From assembly GCF_014131735.1 (NCBI RefSeq), contig NZ_CP039121.1, positions 1,984,001 to 2,048,000 of the forward strand: a stretch of DNA of 64,000 bases. Direction: 5' to 3'. Position numbers and translations under genes: made by a program. The notes below the pieces were generated by a model, which was given only the letters and a program-made list of their open reading frames with translations, was not told the origin of the DNA and did no database searches. How positions within the stretch are numbered: the stretch's first letter is position 1; the number at the start of each line of letters is the position of its first letter. This DNA is from Lactiplantibacillus plantarum. GTDB lineage: Bacteria; Bacillota; Bacilli; Lactobacillales; Lactobacillaceae. Shown here in pieces: positions 20,104-30,572 of this stretch.

Positions 20104-20778
20104 TTAGTGATTTTGATTATCTGCTTGTGCGGCTAACATTTTTTCAATATCCGTTAGCTGTTGCTGATGACTTTTAAAATATTGACTGTCCAATTTCTGC
20201 GCGCGTTCAAACCAGGTGGCATACGGTTTTCCCAGTACCATTGCGGTCAGTCCAAGGTTAAAAGCAGCTCGCCCAGATTGCGAATCAATCTTATATGCGC
20301 GTTGATAGTAATCCGATGCTTGCTGATTATTGCCTAATGCAAGTAATATGTCTGCTACTAACAAATTAGCGTCAAGTTGTTGTGGACGTGCCTCTTGAGC
20401 CGTAATGGCCCAGACCAGGGCATGTTGGTAATCGTGTTGGGCCATTAAAGCTTGTGCACTCATTAAATAAGCATCCTGTTTTAGTTGATCATCCGTAATT
20501 TGTTGATAATATGGTAACGCTTTGTCATAAGTTTGAGCTTGATAATAGACATTTCCCAACGCATAACGCAGGTAGTCGGCTGCGGGTTGTTGGTGGTCAA
20601 ACTTTCCCAACGCCTTCATTGCTAACGCCTCTGCCTGTTCAAAATCTTGACCAGCCGTTAATAATACCACTAGTTCATAATAAGCATGGTAGTCCTCGGG
20701 CTGTGCATCAATCTTGCCAATGAGTTGATGGACTAGTGCTTGCTGTTTAGCTTTGCTAGGACGTGATGTTTTTGCCAT
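20104..20778 (-). CDS. TPR-repeat protein
   Basis: 224 residues starting MAKTSRPSKAKQQ at ATG 20778, eight bases after AAGGAAG. The body is built of tetratricopeptide-like helical pairs, for example YHAYYELVVLLTAGQDFEQAEALAMKALG, LGNVYYQAQTYDKALPYYQ and LVADILLALGNNQQASDYYQRAYK; each shows the A/Y/G/A pattern of TPR motifs, about five in total. No signal peptide or membrane segment, so a cytoplasmic scaffold or adaptor is likely. Genes of this kind commonly lie beside recD2 in lactobacilli. Partner and role are unknown. Confidence 0.85.
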   Translation of the reverse strand: MAKTSRPSKAKQQALVHQLIGKIDAQPEDYHAYYELVVLLTAGQDFEQAEALAMKALGKFDHQQPAADYLRYALGNVYYQAQTYDKALPYYQQITDDQLKQDAYLMSAQALMAQHDYQHALVWAITAQEARPQQLDANLLVADILLALGNNQQASDYYQRAYKIDSQSGRAAFNLGLTAMVLGKPYATWFERAQKLDSQYFKSHQQQLTDIEKMLAAQADNQNH

Positions 20779-20798
20779 CCGAACCACTTCCTTCTATA

Positions 20799-21464
20799 TT
20801 AAATCGTATCAGTTGCATCGGGCCGCCGTGATAGGTATGAGGTGTCATTCCAATCTAATAGCTTAAAATGTTGACCACGGTCACGCGTCTCTAAAATTGT
20901 TGTTGACGTATTCGACAAGCCACCCCGTTGCCGTAACGTCGCCAGTGTCGCTCCCAGTAATGAGTTGACTAAGGCATTCAAGGCTGCACCATGACTAACG
21001 ATCAAAACATTGTCATCGCGACGTGGATTTGCTTGAACAATTTGCTTAATAGCGGGAGTCATCCGCTTCAGCAGTTGTTGAAAGCTCTCCCCCTGAATCG
21101 CTGTCGGGTCATACTGATCCGGATGATTTCGAAACGCGTCGAATTCGGCCGGATACGTAGCTTCAACATCCGTGAAGGCCATTCCTTCCATCTTACCGAG
21201 ATTGAACTCCCGTAAACGACTCAGTACCGTTATGGGTAACTCTGATTGTGTCAAATCATTACGTAGTGTCATCGCTGTATCACGCGCCCGTTTTAACGGA
21301 CTGACATAGATATGACTAAACCGAATATCCTGGAGCGCCGCTGCCAATTCATGAATTTCTTGATAACTAGTCGGTAATAATGGTGAATCTCCCTGAGAGC
21401 CTTGATAGCGCCCCTCAAGATTCCACTCTGTTTTCCCATGGCGAACAAATAATAGTTTTGTCAA
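20799..21464 (-). CDS. histidine phosphatase family protein (phosphoglycerate mutase-like)
   Basis: 221 residues from TTG 21464, seven bases after AAGGAAG. The catalytic His lies in LLFVRHGKTEWNLEGRYQG near the N-terminus, with the second His in VLIVSHGAALNAL; the Arg and Glu expected in YVSPLKRARDTA and LREFNLGKMEG are also present. That is the full active-site set of the branch 1 histidine phosphatases. It could be a broad phosphatase, as in B. subtilis PhoE; the glycolytic mutase itself is usually a different, longer-conserved protein. First gene of the likely operon with the TPR protein and recD2. Confidence 0.88.
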   Translation of the reverse strand: MTKLLFVRHGKTEWNLEGRYQGSQGDSPLLPTSYQEIHELAAALQDIRFSHIYVSPLKRARDTAMTLRNDLTQSELPITVLSRLREFNLGKMEGMAFTDVEATYPAEFDAFRNHPDQYDPTAIQGESFQQLLKRMTPAIKQIVQANPRRDDNVLIVSHGAALNALVNSLLGATLATLRQRGGLSNTSTTILETRDRGQHFKLLDWNDTSYLSRRPDATDTI

Positions 21465-21940
21465 TTGCTTACTTCCTTACTCTAGTGTCTTGATTTGATC
21501 TTATTTTCGAGCAATGGCCCCTCCAAACTGAATAACGGTTGCGATGATTTAGCAGTATCATTGCAACTCATCGTCAATCGCCGTTAGGCCAACCCTGTTA
21601 ATACTTCAAATGACGTGGCGGATGGTCGTGATACTTCGTCACGCTCGCAACACGTCTTACGTTCTATATTATGACAGTTTTCAGACTGATTTTCAAAATC
21701 TGTTCACGAATTTTAACGATCATCACGCTATTATTTGATAAACGCGATCAGTTGACCGGGCATGGTATCTTTTAGCCACTAAGTATGCAACTGCTACGCC
21801 ATACTGCCAATGGCTGTTATTCACCGTACTACTCAGCCGTAAGAGTAAATCGTCGTTTTTCCAATCTACTTAATAAAAATATAATTATGTAAACTAAATC
21901 AGCCGAACCAAGTTCAACTCCAGCATTACCCTGCTTTAAC
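21465..21940. other. gene-free stretch of about 475 bp
   Basis: No open frame above about 60 codons and no RNA gene recognised. It must contain the promoter of the phosphatase operon; the best candidate (TTGGAG, 17 bp, TAAGAT on the minus strand near 21500-21530) is weak. Confidence 0.4.
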
Positions 21941-21978
21941 AAAAAAGTGGTAAGTAGCTTTGAAACACTACTTACCAC
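21941..21978 (-). terminator. terminator of the WxL cluster
   Basis: An 11-bp stem GTGGTAAGTAG/CTACTTACCAC with a ten-base loop; on the minus strand it ends in T6. It lies ten bases past the last stop codon. Confidence 0.9.
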
Positions 21979-21987
21979 CACTAATTA

Positions 21988-23436
21988 TTATGCAGCGGGC
22001 ACAATCGCCAAGGTCCAAGTAATAATGCTTTGATACTCACCAGGCGTTGCCAATGGTGTTGCTGGTAACTGTAATGAACTAGGTGCCACATCAAAAGTTT
22101 GACTCTGATGACCAGTTTGCCGGTAAACGCTGGTTGTCGAACCATCCGTTGGTATCGTTTGATTGAGCACTCCCGTCGAGTCTTTGAGCATTAACCGAGC
22201 CGTCTTGATTGTTGTATTTCCAGCAGTAAAGGGACTCAGACTCGCCATTAACTGCCAGTCAGCCCCAACAGTCCGGTCATCAACCACGGCCAACCGATAG
22301 TCATTATTACCGTCATAACCGTCATTAGCTTTTACGGCCGTCGGGTCTGTCGCCAAGTCAGTGCCTTGTGCAAGTCGCTGCAGGTTTAACGTTCCAAAAT
22401 TAAAATTAGGAACGGCACTCAATGATAACCGCCCACCACTCTTAACTGTTAGCAAAGCGGCGTTGGTCGTCACCGTCTGTGGCTTGCCATTGACCGGATA
22501 GCTTAGACTCGCATAGTAGGCCGTTCCATCATCATCCGCATTGGTCGGTACCTTGACCGTATAACTCGTATCCGTGACATTGAGGGCTGTAGCCTTACCA
22601 TTCTTGACACGATACCAATTGCTAACAGTCACCCCCTCGGGCAATGCTGGTAATGTAAATGTTGCCGGCGTCCCTTCTACGACCGTCACATCTTGTAACG
22701 CTCCAACCAAAATTTTGACGCTATCACTCAGACCATTAGAGGTTCCGGTAATCGTGACAGTTCCGTGATCATCCGCTTTTCCGGAATTATCCGTGGCGGC
22801 ATCCGCTGCGGTCACATTCCCATATTCATCAACTGCCGCAAGTGACGGGTCACTACTCTTCCAAGTAATTGGATCCGTTGCTTCCTCTGGCGTCAGTGCT
22901 GCATGTACCATGGTCGTTTGTGCATTATTGAGCCACGCGTCATCACTCGTCACTTTGATGCCAGTCGTTACCACCCGGGCTGGCGTGACCGTCACTTTCG
23001 CGATTTTGGACCAATAATCAGGAAACGCCCCAACACCAGAGAAATCATACTGGACCTGAAAATAAAGATGCGTTGTTTTGGTCACTTGCGGCGCATTGAA
23101 AGTATAGGTTCGACTATTAGTGCCAATCTTCTGATAGGTTTGCCCCTCATCCGTCGATTCCCACCAAACGTACTTGCGACCACTCAACAGACTTGTCGCC
23201 GCCTCAAGCGCACTGCGCTGGGCCCGAACCGACAGCGTTACTGAGTTGCCACCAATCACATTTGAATCGATTGGCTGTTGTGAAAAACCGCCCGATAGAT
23301 TCAAACCTAAGACGGAACTCGGTGGACTGCTTGGCGATTGGGGCGCCGTTTTGGCTGCTAAGGCACTCGTGACGATACCTAAACCAACCAGCATACTTAT
23401 CACCATTAGGCCACAAGCCTTGATCAACTTTCTCAT
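21988..23436 (-). CDS. WxL-domain surface protein with Ig-like repeats (CscC-like)
   Basis: 482 residues. A signal peptide (about 1-28, ending TSALAA) is followed by immunoglobulin-like stretches (VTVTPARVVTTGIKVTSDD..., ITWKSSDPSLAAVDEYGNVT is a Big-2-like repeat) and a C-terminal WxL domain of about 160 residues. The two WxL signatures are WQL in GADWQLMASLSPF and WTL in the final TWTLAIVPAA. WxL domains attach non-covalently to peptidoglycan and usually act with a DUF916 membrane partner, encoded directly upstream here. The start ATG 23436 overlaps the preceding gene's control region by a few bases. Proposed roles are surface complexes for plant polysaccharide use; the ligand is unknown. 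Confidence 0.88.
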   Translation of the reverse strand: MRKLIKACGLMVISMLVGLGIVTSALAAKTAPQSPSSPPSSVLGLNLSGGFSQQPIDSNVIGGNSVTLSVRAQRSALEAATSLLSGRKYVWWESTDEGQTYQKIGTNSRTYTFNAPQVTKTTHLYFQVQYDFSGVGAFPDYWSKIAKVTVTPARVVTTGIKVTSDDAWLNNAQTTMVHAALTPEEATDPITWKSSDPSLAAVDEYGNVTAADAATDNSGKADDHGTVTITGTSNGLSDSVKILVGALQDVTVVEGTPATFTLPALPEGVTVSNWYRVKNGKATALNVTDTSYTVKVPTNADDDGTAYYASLSYPVNGKPQTVTTNAALLTVKSGGRLSLSAVPNFNFGTLNLQRLAQGTDLATDPTAVKANDGYDGNNDYRLAVVDDRTVGADWQLMASLSPFTAGNTTIKTARLMLKDSTGVLNQTIPTDGSTTSVYRQTGHQSQTFDVAPSSLQLPATPLATPGEYQSIITWTLAIVPAA

Positions 23437-23442
23437 CGTTCC

Positions 23443-24477
23443 TCACTCCTTACGCGAACGCCGCTGGCCAAACCAGTACGCCGCCATTAGAAGTGCTAAG
23501 AGAATGACTAGTGCCACTGCACCCCACAGCCACCAGTTGACCTGACGCGGTCCAACCAGATGATGATTATGTTGTTGCGCCCGTTCTGCAGTCAAGGTAA
23601 AGTCACGGGTGAAATCCCAGACACGCTGGCCGCTCGTTAGATGCAATTTTAGTCGGTACTTCCCTGCGGCTAAGTTTTGCGTGCCCAACGCGACTTGATA
23701 GTTAAACCAGCTATTCGGTGCCATTGATCCTGATTTAAGTTGCTGCGTGGCAACGGTTTTTCCCGTCGTGCGTTGAATAACGCGTGCTTGAATTTTGAGT
23801 TGTCCAAAAAGTGTCGGCGTCAGATTACGGAGTTTGGCAAAGAGTACTGGTTGCCCATTGGTGGGCGTCACTTTGACTTCATCGAGGACTAACTTAACTG
23901 GAATCGTCACTTGCGGCTGACACCAAAGCGCCACCGCTGTAACCTCTGCATAGCGATTCTTCAACATAAAACCTTGACTCGTCGTTGGCCGGGCCGCATT
24001 GGCGGTTGGATTGGTGACAAAGAGGCCACCTAACACCTCCCCTTGGAACCCAGACTTGGGAATCGTGGTCTTAAAAGCCACCGTTTTCGCTTGATGAGCC
24101 GCTAACTTAACTACGACGCCACTTGACGTCATGTCAGTAAACGTCGTCGTGGCAGATGGGTCATGCCGCTTAGACGGCACGTACGCGACGCTGCCTGCAT
24201 CTGAGGTCGTTGCGTTGACCGGTGTTACCTGCAACGTAATTGCTGATTTACCAGGATTGCTGACGGAGACTCTGAACGTTGACGTCGTTCCCGGCGTGAC
24301 CTTCATATTAAAGTAACCCGCCTGCTTATCTAGTTGATCCTTGGGCAGTAGGGGTGTCAGAATAAAACCCGATGCGGGTGTGTTAGATGCCGCTTGACCA
24401 GGTAATGACCCTAAAAGCCCGCCTAGTAGCAATGCCAACACTAATAACCACCACTGACCGATTTGTTTCCATCGCAT
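23443..24477 (-). CDS. membrane-anchored WxL-partner protein, DUF916/DUF3324 (CscA-like)
   Basis: 344 residues. Signal peptide (about 1-30, ending GQA), the DUF916 domain (about 35-160, with FNMKVTPGTTSTFRVSVSNP), the DUF3324 domain (about 165-300) and one C-terminal helix (LWGAVALVILLALLMAAYWF) with a basic cytoplasmic tail (GQRRSRKE). Such proteins sit on the outer face of the membrane and are thought to contact WxL proteins and peptidoglycan. The start is ATG 24477 with a GGGGGTG site; a GTG 15 bp upstream is less likely. It lies between two WxL genes with gaps of 6 and 58 bp, so the three gene products probably form one surface complex. Confidence 0.88.
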   Translation of the reverse strand: MRWKQIGQWWLLVLALLLGGLLGSLPGQAASNTPASGFILTPLLPKDQLDKQAGYFNMKVTPGTTSTFRVSVSNPGKSAITLQVTPVNATTSDAGSVAYVPSKRHDPSATTTFTDMTSSGVVVKLAAHQAKTVAFKTTIPKSGFQGEVLGGLFVTNPTANAARPTTSQGFMLKNRYAEVTAVALWCQPQVTIPVKLVLDEVKVTPTNGQPVLFAKLRNLTPTLFGQLKIQARVIQRTTGKTVATQQLKSGSMAPNSWFNYQVALGTQNLAAGKYRLKLHLTSGQRVWDFTRDFTLTAERAQQHNHHLVGPRQVNWWLWGAVALVILLALLMAAYWFGQRRSRKE

Positions 24478-24535
24478 TCTAAACACCCCCACTTCACTTA
24501 ATCATTGAATAACGACGCGCGATGATCAGCTGAAC

Positions 24536-25267
24536 CTATGAAGCTGCTTTTGGTGTTGCTGCAGCAGCTGCTGGTGCATTTTGAAGCGTCCAGTAAAGCG
24601 TTGCTGTGTAAGTTCCAGCAGAAATATTGGACTGCTTACCGACTTGCAATGAACTGCTCGTGGCAGTCGTCGCTGTATTTGAACCTTCACCACTATCTGC
24701 AGCAGCATTCCATAACGTTTGTGGGCTCGCGACCCATCCGTTTGTCACTTCGCTCTGATTCAAACTCAATGCGGTCGGCGCGGCAGTATTAGCATTGTCA
24801 GCGTTACCCTTGGTCATATTCAAATTCAATGTGGCCGAGTCAACTTTAGCCGCTCCCGAACTAAACGGTCCCATCCCAACTGTCAACGTCCAGCCAGCAT
24901 GATTTCCCCGAAAGTCGCTAACGTTTAAATTGCCACTACCATTGCCATCATAGCCACTGCCTCCCGACGTATTGCTACTTGTTGCATTTAACGTTGTGGC
25001 AGCAGATGCAATATTCTTAACGTTGGTCGAACTTAACGCGATATTTGGCACAGCATCCAACGTTAATTCACCGGGCATAACCGTAAATTGTGCATTCGAT
25101 AACGCTTCCGCATTACCCGTGCTATCCGCAACATAACCAGACGAAACTGTCGTCAAATTGTTGCTTGCTGTTCCGGGTCCGGCCGCTAACACCGCTAGGG
25201 GCATTAGCGCAAGTGATAGTAAAGTTGCGCCACCACTCAACCCGGTCATTAATTTAAAAGTTCGCAT
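24536..25267 (-). CDS. WxL-domain surface protein (CscB-like)
   Basis: 243 residues, almost entirely a WxL domain behind a signal peptide (about 1-28, ending AVLAAG). The first signature is WTL in AGWTLTVGMGPF, the second WTL in TATLYWTLQNAP near the end. Gly/Ser/Asn/Thr-rich throughout, like secreted proteins of this family. ATG 25267 is five bases after GGAGGAAG, the best ribosome site of the cluster. It is the first gene; a CcpA-type site lies 71 bp upstream. The usual fourth member of csc clusters, a short LPxTG protein (CscD), is not seen here. Confidence 0.9.
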   Translation of the reverse strand: MRTFKLMTGLSGGATLLSLALMPLAVLAAGPGTASNNLTTVSSGYVADSTGNAEALSNAQFTVMPGELTLDAVPNIALSSTNVKNIASAATTLNATSSNTSGGSGYDGNGSGNLNVSDFRGNHAGWTLTVGMGPFSSGAAKVDSATLNLNMTKGNADNANTAAPTALSLNQSEVTNGWVASPQTLWNAAADSGEGSNTATTATSSSLQVGKQSNISAGTYTATLYWTLQNAPAAAAATPKAAS

Positions 25268-25337
25268 GTTGCTTCCTCCTTCTCAATCGACTGCTTTTCC
25301 AGTCGCCTGCTACCATATTAGTTTACTAATCACTTTA

Positions 25338-25352
25338 TGATTCCGCTTTCAC
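25338..25352 (-). promoter_or_regulatory. candidate cre site of the WxL cluster
   Basis: GTGAAAGCGGAATCA on the minus strand matches cre consensus WTGNAANCGNWNNCW at 14 of 15 positions. Catabolite control is expected for csc clusters from published work on L. plantarum; no promoter was pinned down here. Confidence 0.5.
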
Positions 25353-25497
25353 CGTCCTCTTCCCCTGACGCCAACCATAGTTTATCATGTATACCAATCG
25401 AAACTGTGGGTTATGTTTTGATTCATTAACTTTCCATATTAATTAAACGCCTGGTGATAACCGGCCACAACGTGGATACCCAGTCACCCTTGTAACC

Positions 25498-25533
25498 AAA
25501 AAAACATCAAGGCCCGTTGTCCTTGATGTTTTT
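25498..25533. terminator. ktrBA terminator, bidirectional
   Basis: ACATCAAGG/CCTTGATGT, nine-bp stem with an eight-base loop, A7 on the left and T4 on the right. It follows the ktrA stop at 25549. Confidence 0.85.
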
Positions 25534-25548
25534 ACATCATTAATCCAT

Positions 25549-26211
25549 TTATTTTTTTAACGCTTCATCTAACGCAATAACGCCCTTAACTGGACCAACC
25601 ACAGTAATCACATCATGGAGGGCCATCATATCCGTCGGCTTGGGCGAGACATCAATGTGTTTCTCGTGTTTGATTGCAATTACCGTCAGACCAAAACGTT
25701 GCCGGATCTTTAAATCGATCAGATTCTGATTAACAAAGTTCGGATCCGTAATCTCGATTGCGGCCAACGTATACTCATCACTTAAGTCAATAAAGTTTAA
25801 AATATGGTTGGAAAGGATGCGGTGGGCAATGCCCTGACCCATATCACGTTCCGGAAATACGACTTGGTCAGCGCCGACCCGTTCAAGGACCCGCCCCTGG
25901 TCGCTAGTTTCGGCCTTGGCGATGACCTTTTTCGCCCCCTGCTCCTTGCTCAACATCGTCGTCAGAATACTGGCTTCCATATTATTGCCAATCCCAATAA
26001 TCACATAATCAAACGTATCGACGTTCAAATCACGCAACACCTGCTCGTCACGGGTATCAGCAATCATTGTCTGTGTCGCCACGTCCATTAGCTCGTTAAC
26101 TGGTTCTTCGTTAATATCAACGGCCAAAACATCCTGATGAGCTGCGGCAAGCGCCCGAACAACACTCTCACCAAACCGTCCTAGACCAAATACAGCAAAA
26201 TTTTTTCGCAT
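25549..26211 (-). CDS. ktrA: potassium uptake regulatory subunit KtrA
   Basis: 220 residues. RCK subunit: a Rossmann NAD(H)/ATP-binding domain starting FAVFGLGRFGESVV (about 5-18) with the acidic end LAVDINEE of the second strand, and a C-terminal RCK_C domain (about 135-215). Octameric rings of KtrA gate the KtrB channel in response to ATP/ADP and in many species c-di-AMP. ATG 26211 follows AGGTGGG by five bases; a GTG nine bases upstream is the alternative. Nine bp after ktrB, so one operon. Confidence 0.94.
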   Translation of the reverse strand: MRKNFAVFGLGRFGESVVRALAAAHQDVLAVDINEEPVNELMDVATQTMIADTRDEQVLRDLNVDTFDYVIIGIGNNMEASILTTMLSKEQGAKKVIAKAETSDQGRVLERVGADQVVFPERDMGQGIAHRILSNHILNFIDLSDEYTLAAIEITDPNFVNQNLIDLKIRQRFGLTVIAIKHEKHIDVSPKPTDMMALHDVITVVGPVKGVIALDEALKK

Positions 26212-26220
26212 GTTGCCCAC

Positions 26221-27573
26221 CTAACCAATCAAAATATTTTCTGCCGGATAACGGATCAAGTTCACCCTAGCTTGACGTCTGGAAAGCGCGTAGAGTGACG
26301 TGAAGATCCCCACCCGGCCAATAAACATTAGCATCATGATTACAATCTTCCCAATCAAAGTCAGATTGGGCGTCAATCCCAAACTGAGTCCGACGGTTCC
26401 AAATGCTGATAACACTTCAAACAAAACGTATTCCAACCCGAAGCCCTTCGGAATTTTTTCAGTCTGCGTTAAGATCAGTGTTGCCACTGTCAGCACAATA
26501 CTAGCCAAGAAAATCAGCATTAGCGCCCGATTGATATTCTCCTGACTAAAACGACGATGACTAAACTCAACATCACGGCGACCACGTAGCTGGGCAATAC
26601 TTTGGAACATCAAAACGCCAAACGTTGTCGTCTTGATCCCACCCGCAGTCGATCCAGGCGTCCCACCAACGAACATCAGAATCATAATGACCAATAAACT
26701 CCCCGCTTGCAATCCTTGAGTAGGCATTGTAATTAAACCCGCTGTCCGGGGGGTAACACTTAAAAACAGCGTATTGATCGTTCGGTTGACCCACGACATT
26801 CCGGTTGGCAACAGTTCCAAGTCACGTTCAGTGATCAACAACAAGACAAAACCGATGACAAATAAACTGAAAGTTGTGAGTAAGGTCAGTTTGGAATTTA
26901 AAGTCAGTCGCTTACGCGTATGGTACAGCAGCACGTCACGCCAAACTAAAAATCCAAGGCCACCCGCAATAATTAGGATCATCGTGACCGTCAAGACGTA
27001 TGGATCATTACGAAAGCCTTGCAGACTATCGCCAAACACATCAAAACCGGCATTACAAAATGACATAACCGCATGGTATAGTGACACATACAATCCGTGA
27101 CGCCAACCAAATCGAGGTACAAAATCAATTGCGAGCAACCCAAGACCGCCTAGCTGAAAGAGCAGTGACAAACCCACGACATACTTCATAACGCTTTTAG
27201 TATCACTCAATCGTTCCAAATTCAGGGAGGCCTTGACCATCAACTGCGTAGAGAGACCGATCTGACGACGCATAATATTAAAGAGGAGTACCGCAAAGGT
27301 CATGTAGCCCAGCGCACCGACCTCCGAAAGTACCAGAATCACCAATTGACCAAACGTTGTCCAGTGCGCAGCAGTATTGACGACGGTCAGCCCAGTAATA
27401 CATGTCGCTGATGCCGACGTAAACAACACATCGATCAACGACGTGTGCACGTTTGCTGGCGTCGCCCATGGGAGGCTCAGTAAGACTGTCCCAATCAGAA
27501 TTAAGATAATAAAACCGGCTACCATTTTCTTAGATAGCGTATCAAAAAATTTAAAATGTGCTAATTGTCTCAT
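26221..27573 (-). CDS. ktrB: potassium uptake channel subunit KtrB
   Basis: 450 residues, about eight to ten hydrophobic segments arranged as the four M1-P-M2 repeats of the Trk/Ktr/HKT superfamily. Filter regions are recognisable, for example SASATCITGLTVVNTA, SFCNAGFDVFG, VTPRTAGLITM and SAFGTVGLSLGL, each with the single Gly that coordinates K+ (Na+ often helps drive uptake). The start is taken at the ATG at 27573, seven bases after GGGATGG; the ATG at 27579 is only one base from that site. Co-transcribed with ktrA. Together they give osmotic and pH-related K+ uptake. Confidence 0.94.
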   Translation of the reverse strand: MRQLAHFKFFDTLSKKMVAGFIILILIGTVLLSLPWATPANVHTSLIDVLFTSASATCITGLTVVNTAAHWTTFGQLVILVLSEVGALGYMTFAVLLFNIMRRQIGLSTQLMVKASLNLERLSDTKSVMKYVVGLSLLFQLGGLGLLAIDFVPRFGWRHGLYVSLYHAVMSFCNAGFDVFGDSLQGFRNDPYVLTVTMILIIAGGLGFLVWRDVLLYHTRKRLTLNSKLTLLTTFSLFVIGFVLLLITERDLELLPTGMSWVNRTINTLFLSVTPRTAGLITMPTQGLQAGSLLVIMILMFVGGTPGSTAGGIKTTTFGVLMFQSIAQLRGRRDVEFSHRRFSQENINRALMLIFLASIVLTVATLILTQTEKIPKGFGLEYVLFEVLSAFGTVGLSLGLTPNLTLIGKIVIMMLMFIGRVGIFTSLYALSRRQARVNLIRYPAENILIG

Positions 27574-27717
27574 AATCATTCCATCCCACAACAGCTTATC
27601 GATTATAACCAATCAGTCCGATTGATCATACTCCATTTAGCTTAATCAACCTAGCCAAGAAAAGCAAGTCCGACCTAAGCTTTGACGTACGCCGGCCACG
27701 GCCGACCCAATACATAC

Positions 27718-27754
27718 AAAAAAACCGCTAATCAAGCTCAGCTTGATCAGCGGT
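27718..27754 (-). terminator. mnmA terminator
   Basis: ACCGCT-A-ATCAAGCT pairs with AGCTTGAT-C-AGCGGT (one mismatch); on the minus strand T7 follows. It lies 15 bp past the mnmA stop. Confidence 0.85.
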
Positions 27755-27768
27755 AAACCAATTACGAA

Positions 27769-29351
<1,583 letters not shown>

Positions 29352-29353
29352 CG

Positions 29354-30514
29354 TCACGCCCCCTGCTTTTTTAATAAGCGCTGCGTCGTCTTCGTCAGCA
29401 CCGTTACAAACTGATCCAGATCAGCCTTAGTAGTATAGCGACCAAAGCTCAACCGAATCGACTCGCTGATCCGGGGAGAGTCTTCACCATACATTGCAAT
29501 TAAAACGTGTGATGGTTCTAGGCTCCCCGCCGTACATGCGGAGCCCCCAGAAACTGCGACACCACCTAAGTCCAGGTTAGTTTGCATTGTATAGGTCGAT
29601 ACCCCTTTGATCCATAAGTTCAAAACGTGTTGCAAGTTATGCTCACCGAGGGACCCGTTGACTTCAAAATCAACTCCGTTAGCCGTTAACTGGTCAACGA
29701 TGTATTGCTTGAACTCACGATACTTAGCCTGCCGGTGGGCTTTCTCAGCGGTCGTCAGTTCTTGCACGGCCGTGGCAAAGCCCGCGATTGCCGGGATATT
29801 TTCAGTACCGGCACGGCGCTTATCTTCCTGTTCGCCACCCTTGACAAAGCTAGGAAAGTTAATGCCATTGCGTCTATACAAGAAGCCCAAGAATTTAGGC
29901 CCATTGATTTTATGTGCTGAGGTGGACAACATGTCAATATGATCCCGTTGCACATCAATATCCAACAACCCGTAGGCCTGCACTGCATCCGTATGGAACC
30001 ATGCCTGGTGATCCTTTAACAATTCACCAATTTCATGGATTGGCATCTGTGAACCAACTTCATTATTCCCGGTCATGATTGAGACGAGAATCGTATCAGG
30101 ACGTAGTGCCGCCTTCAAATCATCCAGACTAATTTGTCCCTGTTCATTCACGGGTAAATAAGTAATCTCAAACCCATGTTCTGCCAAAAAAGCAGTCGAT
30201 TTAAGAATTGCTTGATGTTCGATTGCCGTCGTAATAATATGCTTGCCTAAATGTTGGCGCGTCCACGCGGTCTGCATCACCGCCGTATTATCACTTTCTG
30301 TACCACCACTGGTAAAGATAATGTCATCGTCAGCTGCGTTAATGCTTTGGGCAATCACGTGCCGACTATCGTCTAAAACTTCACGGGCGGCCCGACCGAA
30401 TGCGTGGGTGCTTGAAGCATTGCCAAACGTATTCGTCATTTGATCCGTCATCGTCTGAATAACGGACGCTGCCATTGGGGTCGTTGCCGCATTGTCTAGG
30501 TACACTTGCTTCAT
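29354..30514 (-). CDS. iscS: cysteine desulfurase
   Basis: PLP-dependent release of sulfur from cysteine as a protein persulfide, here most likely for tRNA thiolation by the nearby MnmA. 386 residues. Landmarks: YLDNAATTP at the start, the PLP lysine in SAHKINGPK, and the active Cys in GGSACTAGSLEPSHVL, with ESIRLSFGR near the end. ATG 30514 has AAGGAAG nine bases upstream. Members in this position are often named iscS2 or nifS in lactobacilli; no scaffold (iscU/sufU) lies nearby, which supports a tRNA role over iron-sulfur assembly. Confidence 0.94.
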   Translation of the reverse strand: MKQVYLDNAATTPMAASVIQTMTDQMTNTFGNASSTHAFGRAAREVLDDSRHVIAQSINAADDDIIFTSGGTESDNTAVMQTAWTRQHLGKHIITTAIEHQAILKSTAFLAEHGFEITYLPVNEQGQISLDDLKAALRPDTILVSIMTGNNEVGSQMPIHEIGELLKDHQAWFHTDAVQAYGLLDIDVQRDHIDMLSTSAHKINGPKFLGFLYRRNGINFPSFVKGGEQEDKRRAGTENIPAIAGFATAVQELTTAEKAHRQAKYREFKQYIVDQLTANGVDFEVNGSLGEHNLQHVLNLWIKGVSTYTMQTNLDLGGVAVSGGSACTAGSLEPSHVLIAMYGEDSPRISESIRLSFGRYTTKADLDQFVTVLTKTTQRLLKKQGA

Positions 30515-30572
30515 TACATCATACTTCCTTCTAAATAATTCTTAGTTATTAGCATCGCTGCGATACATCTGA

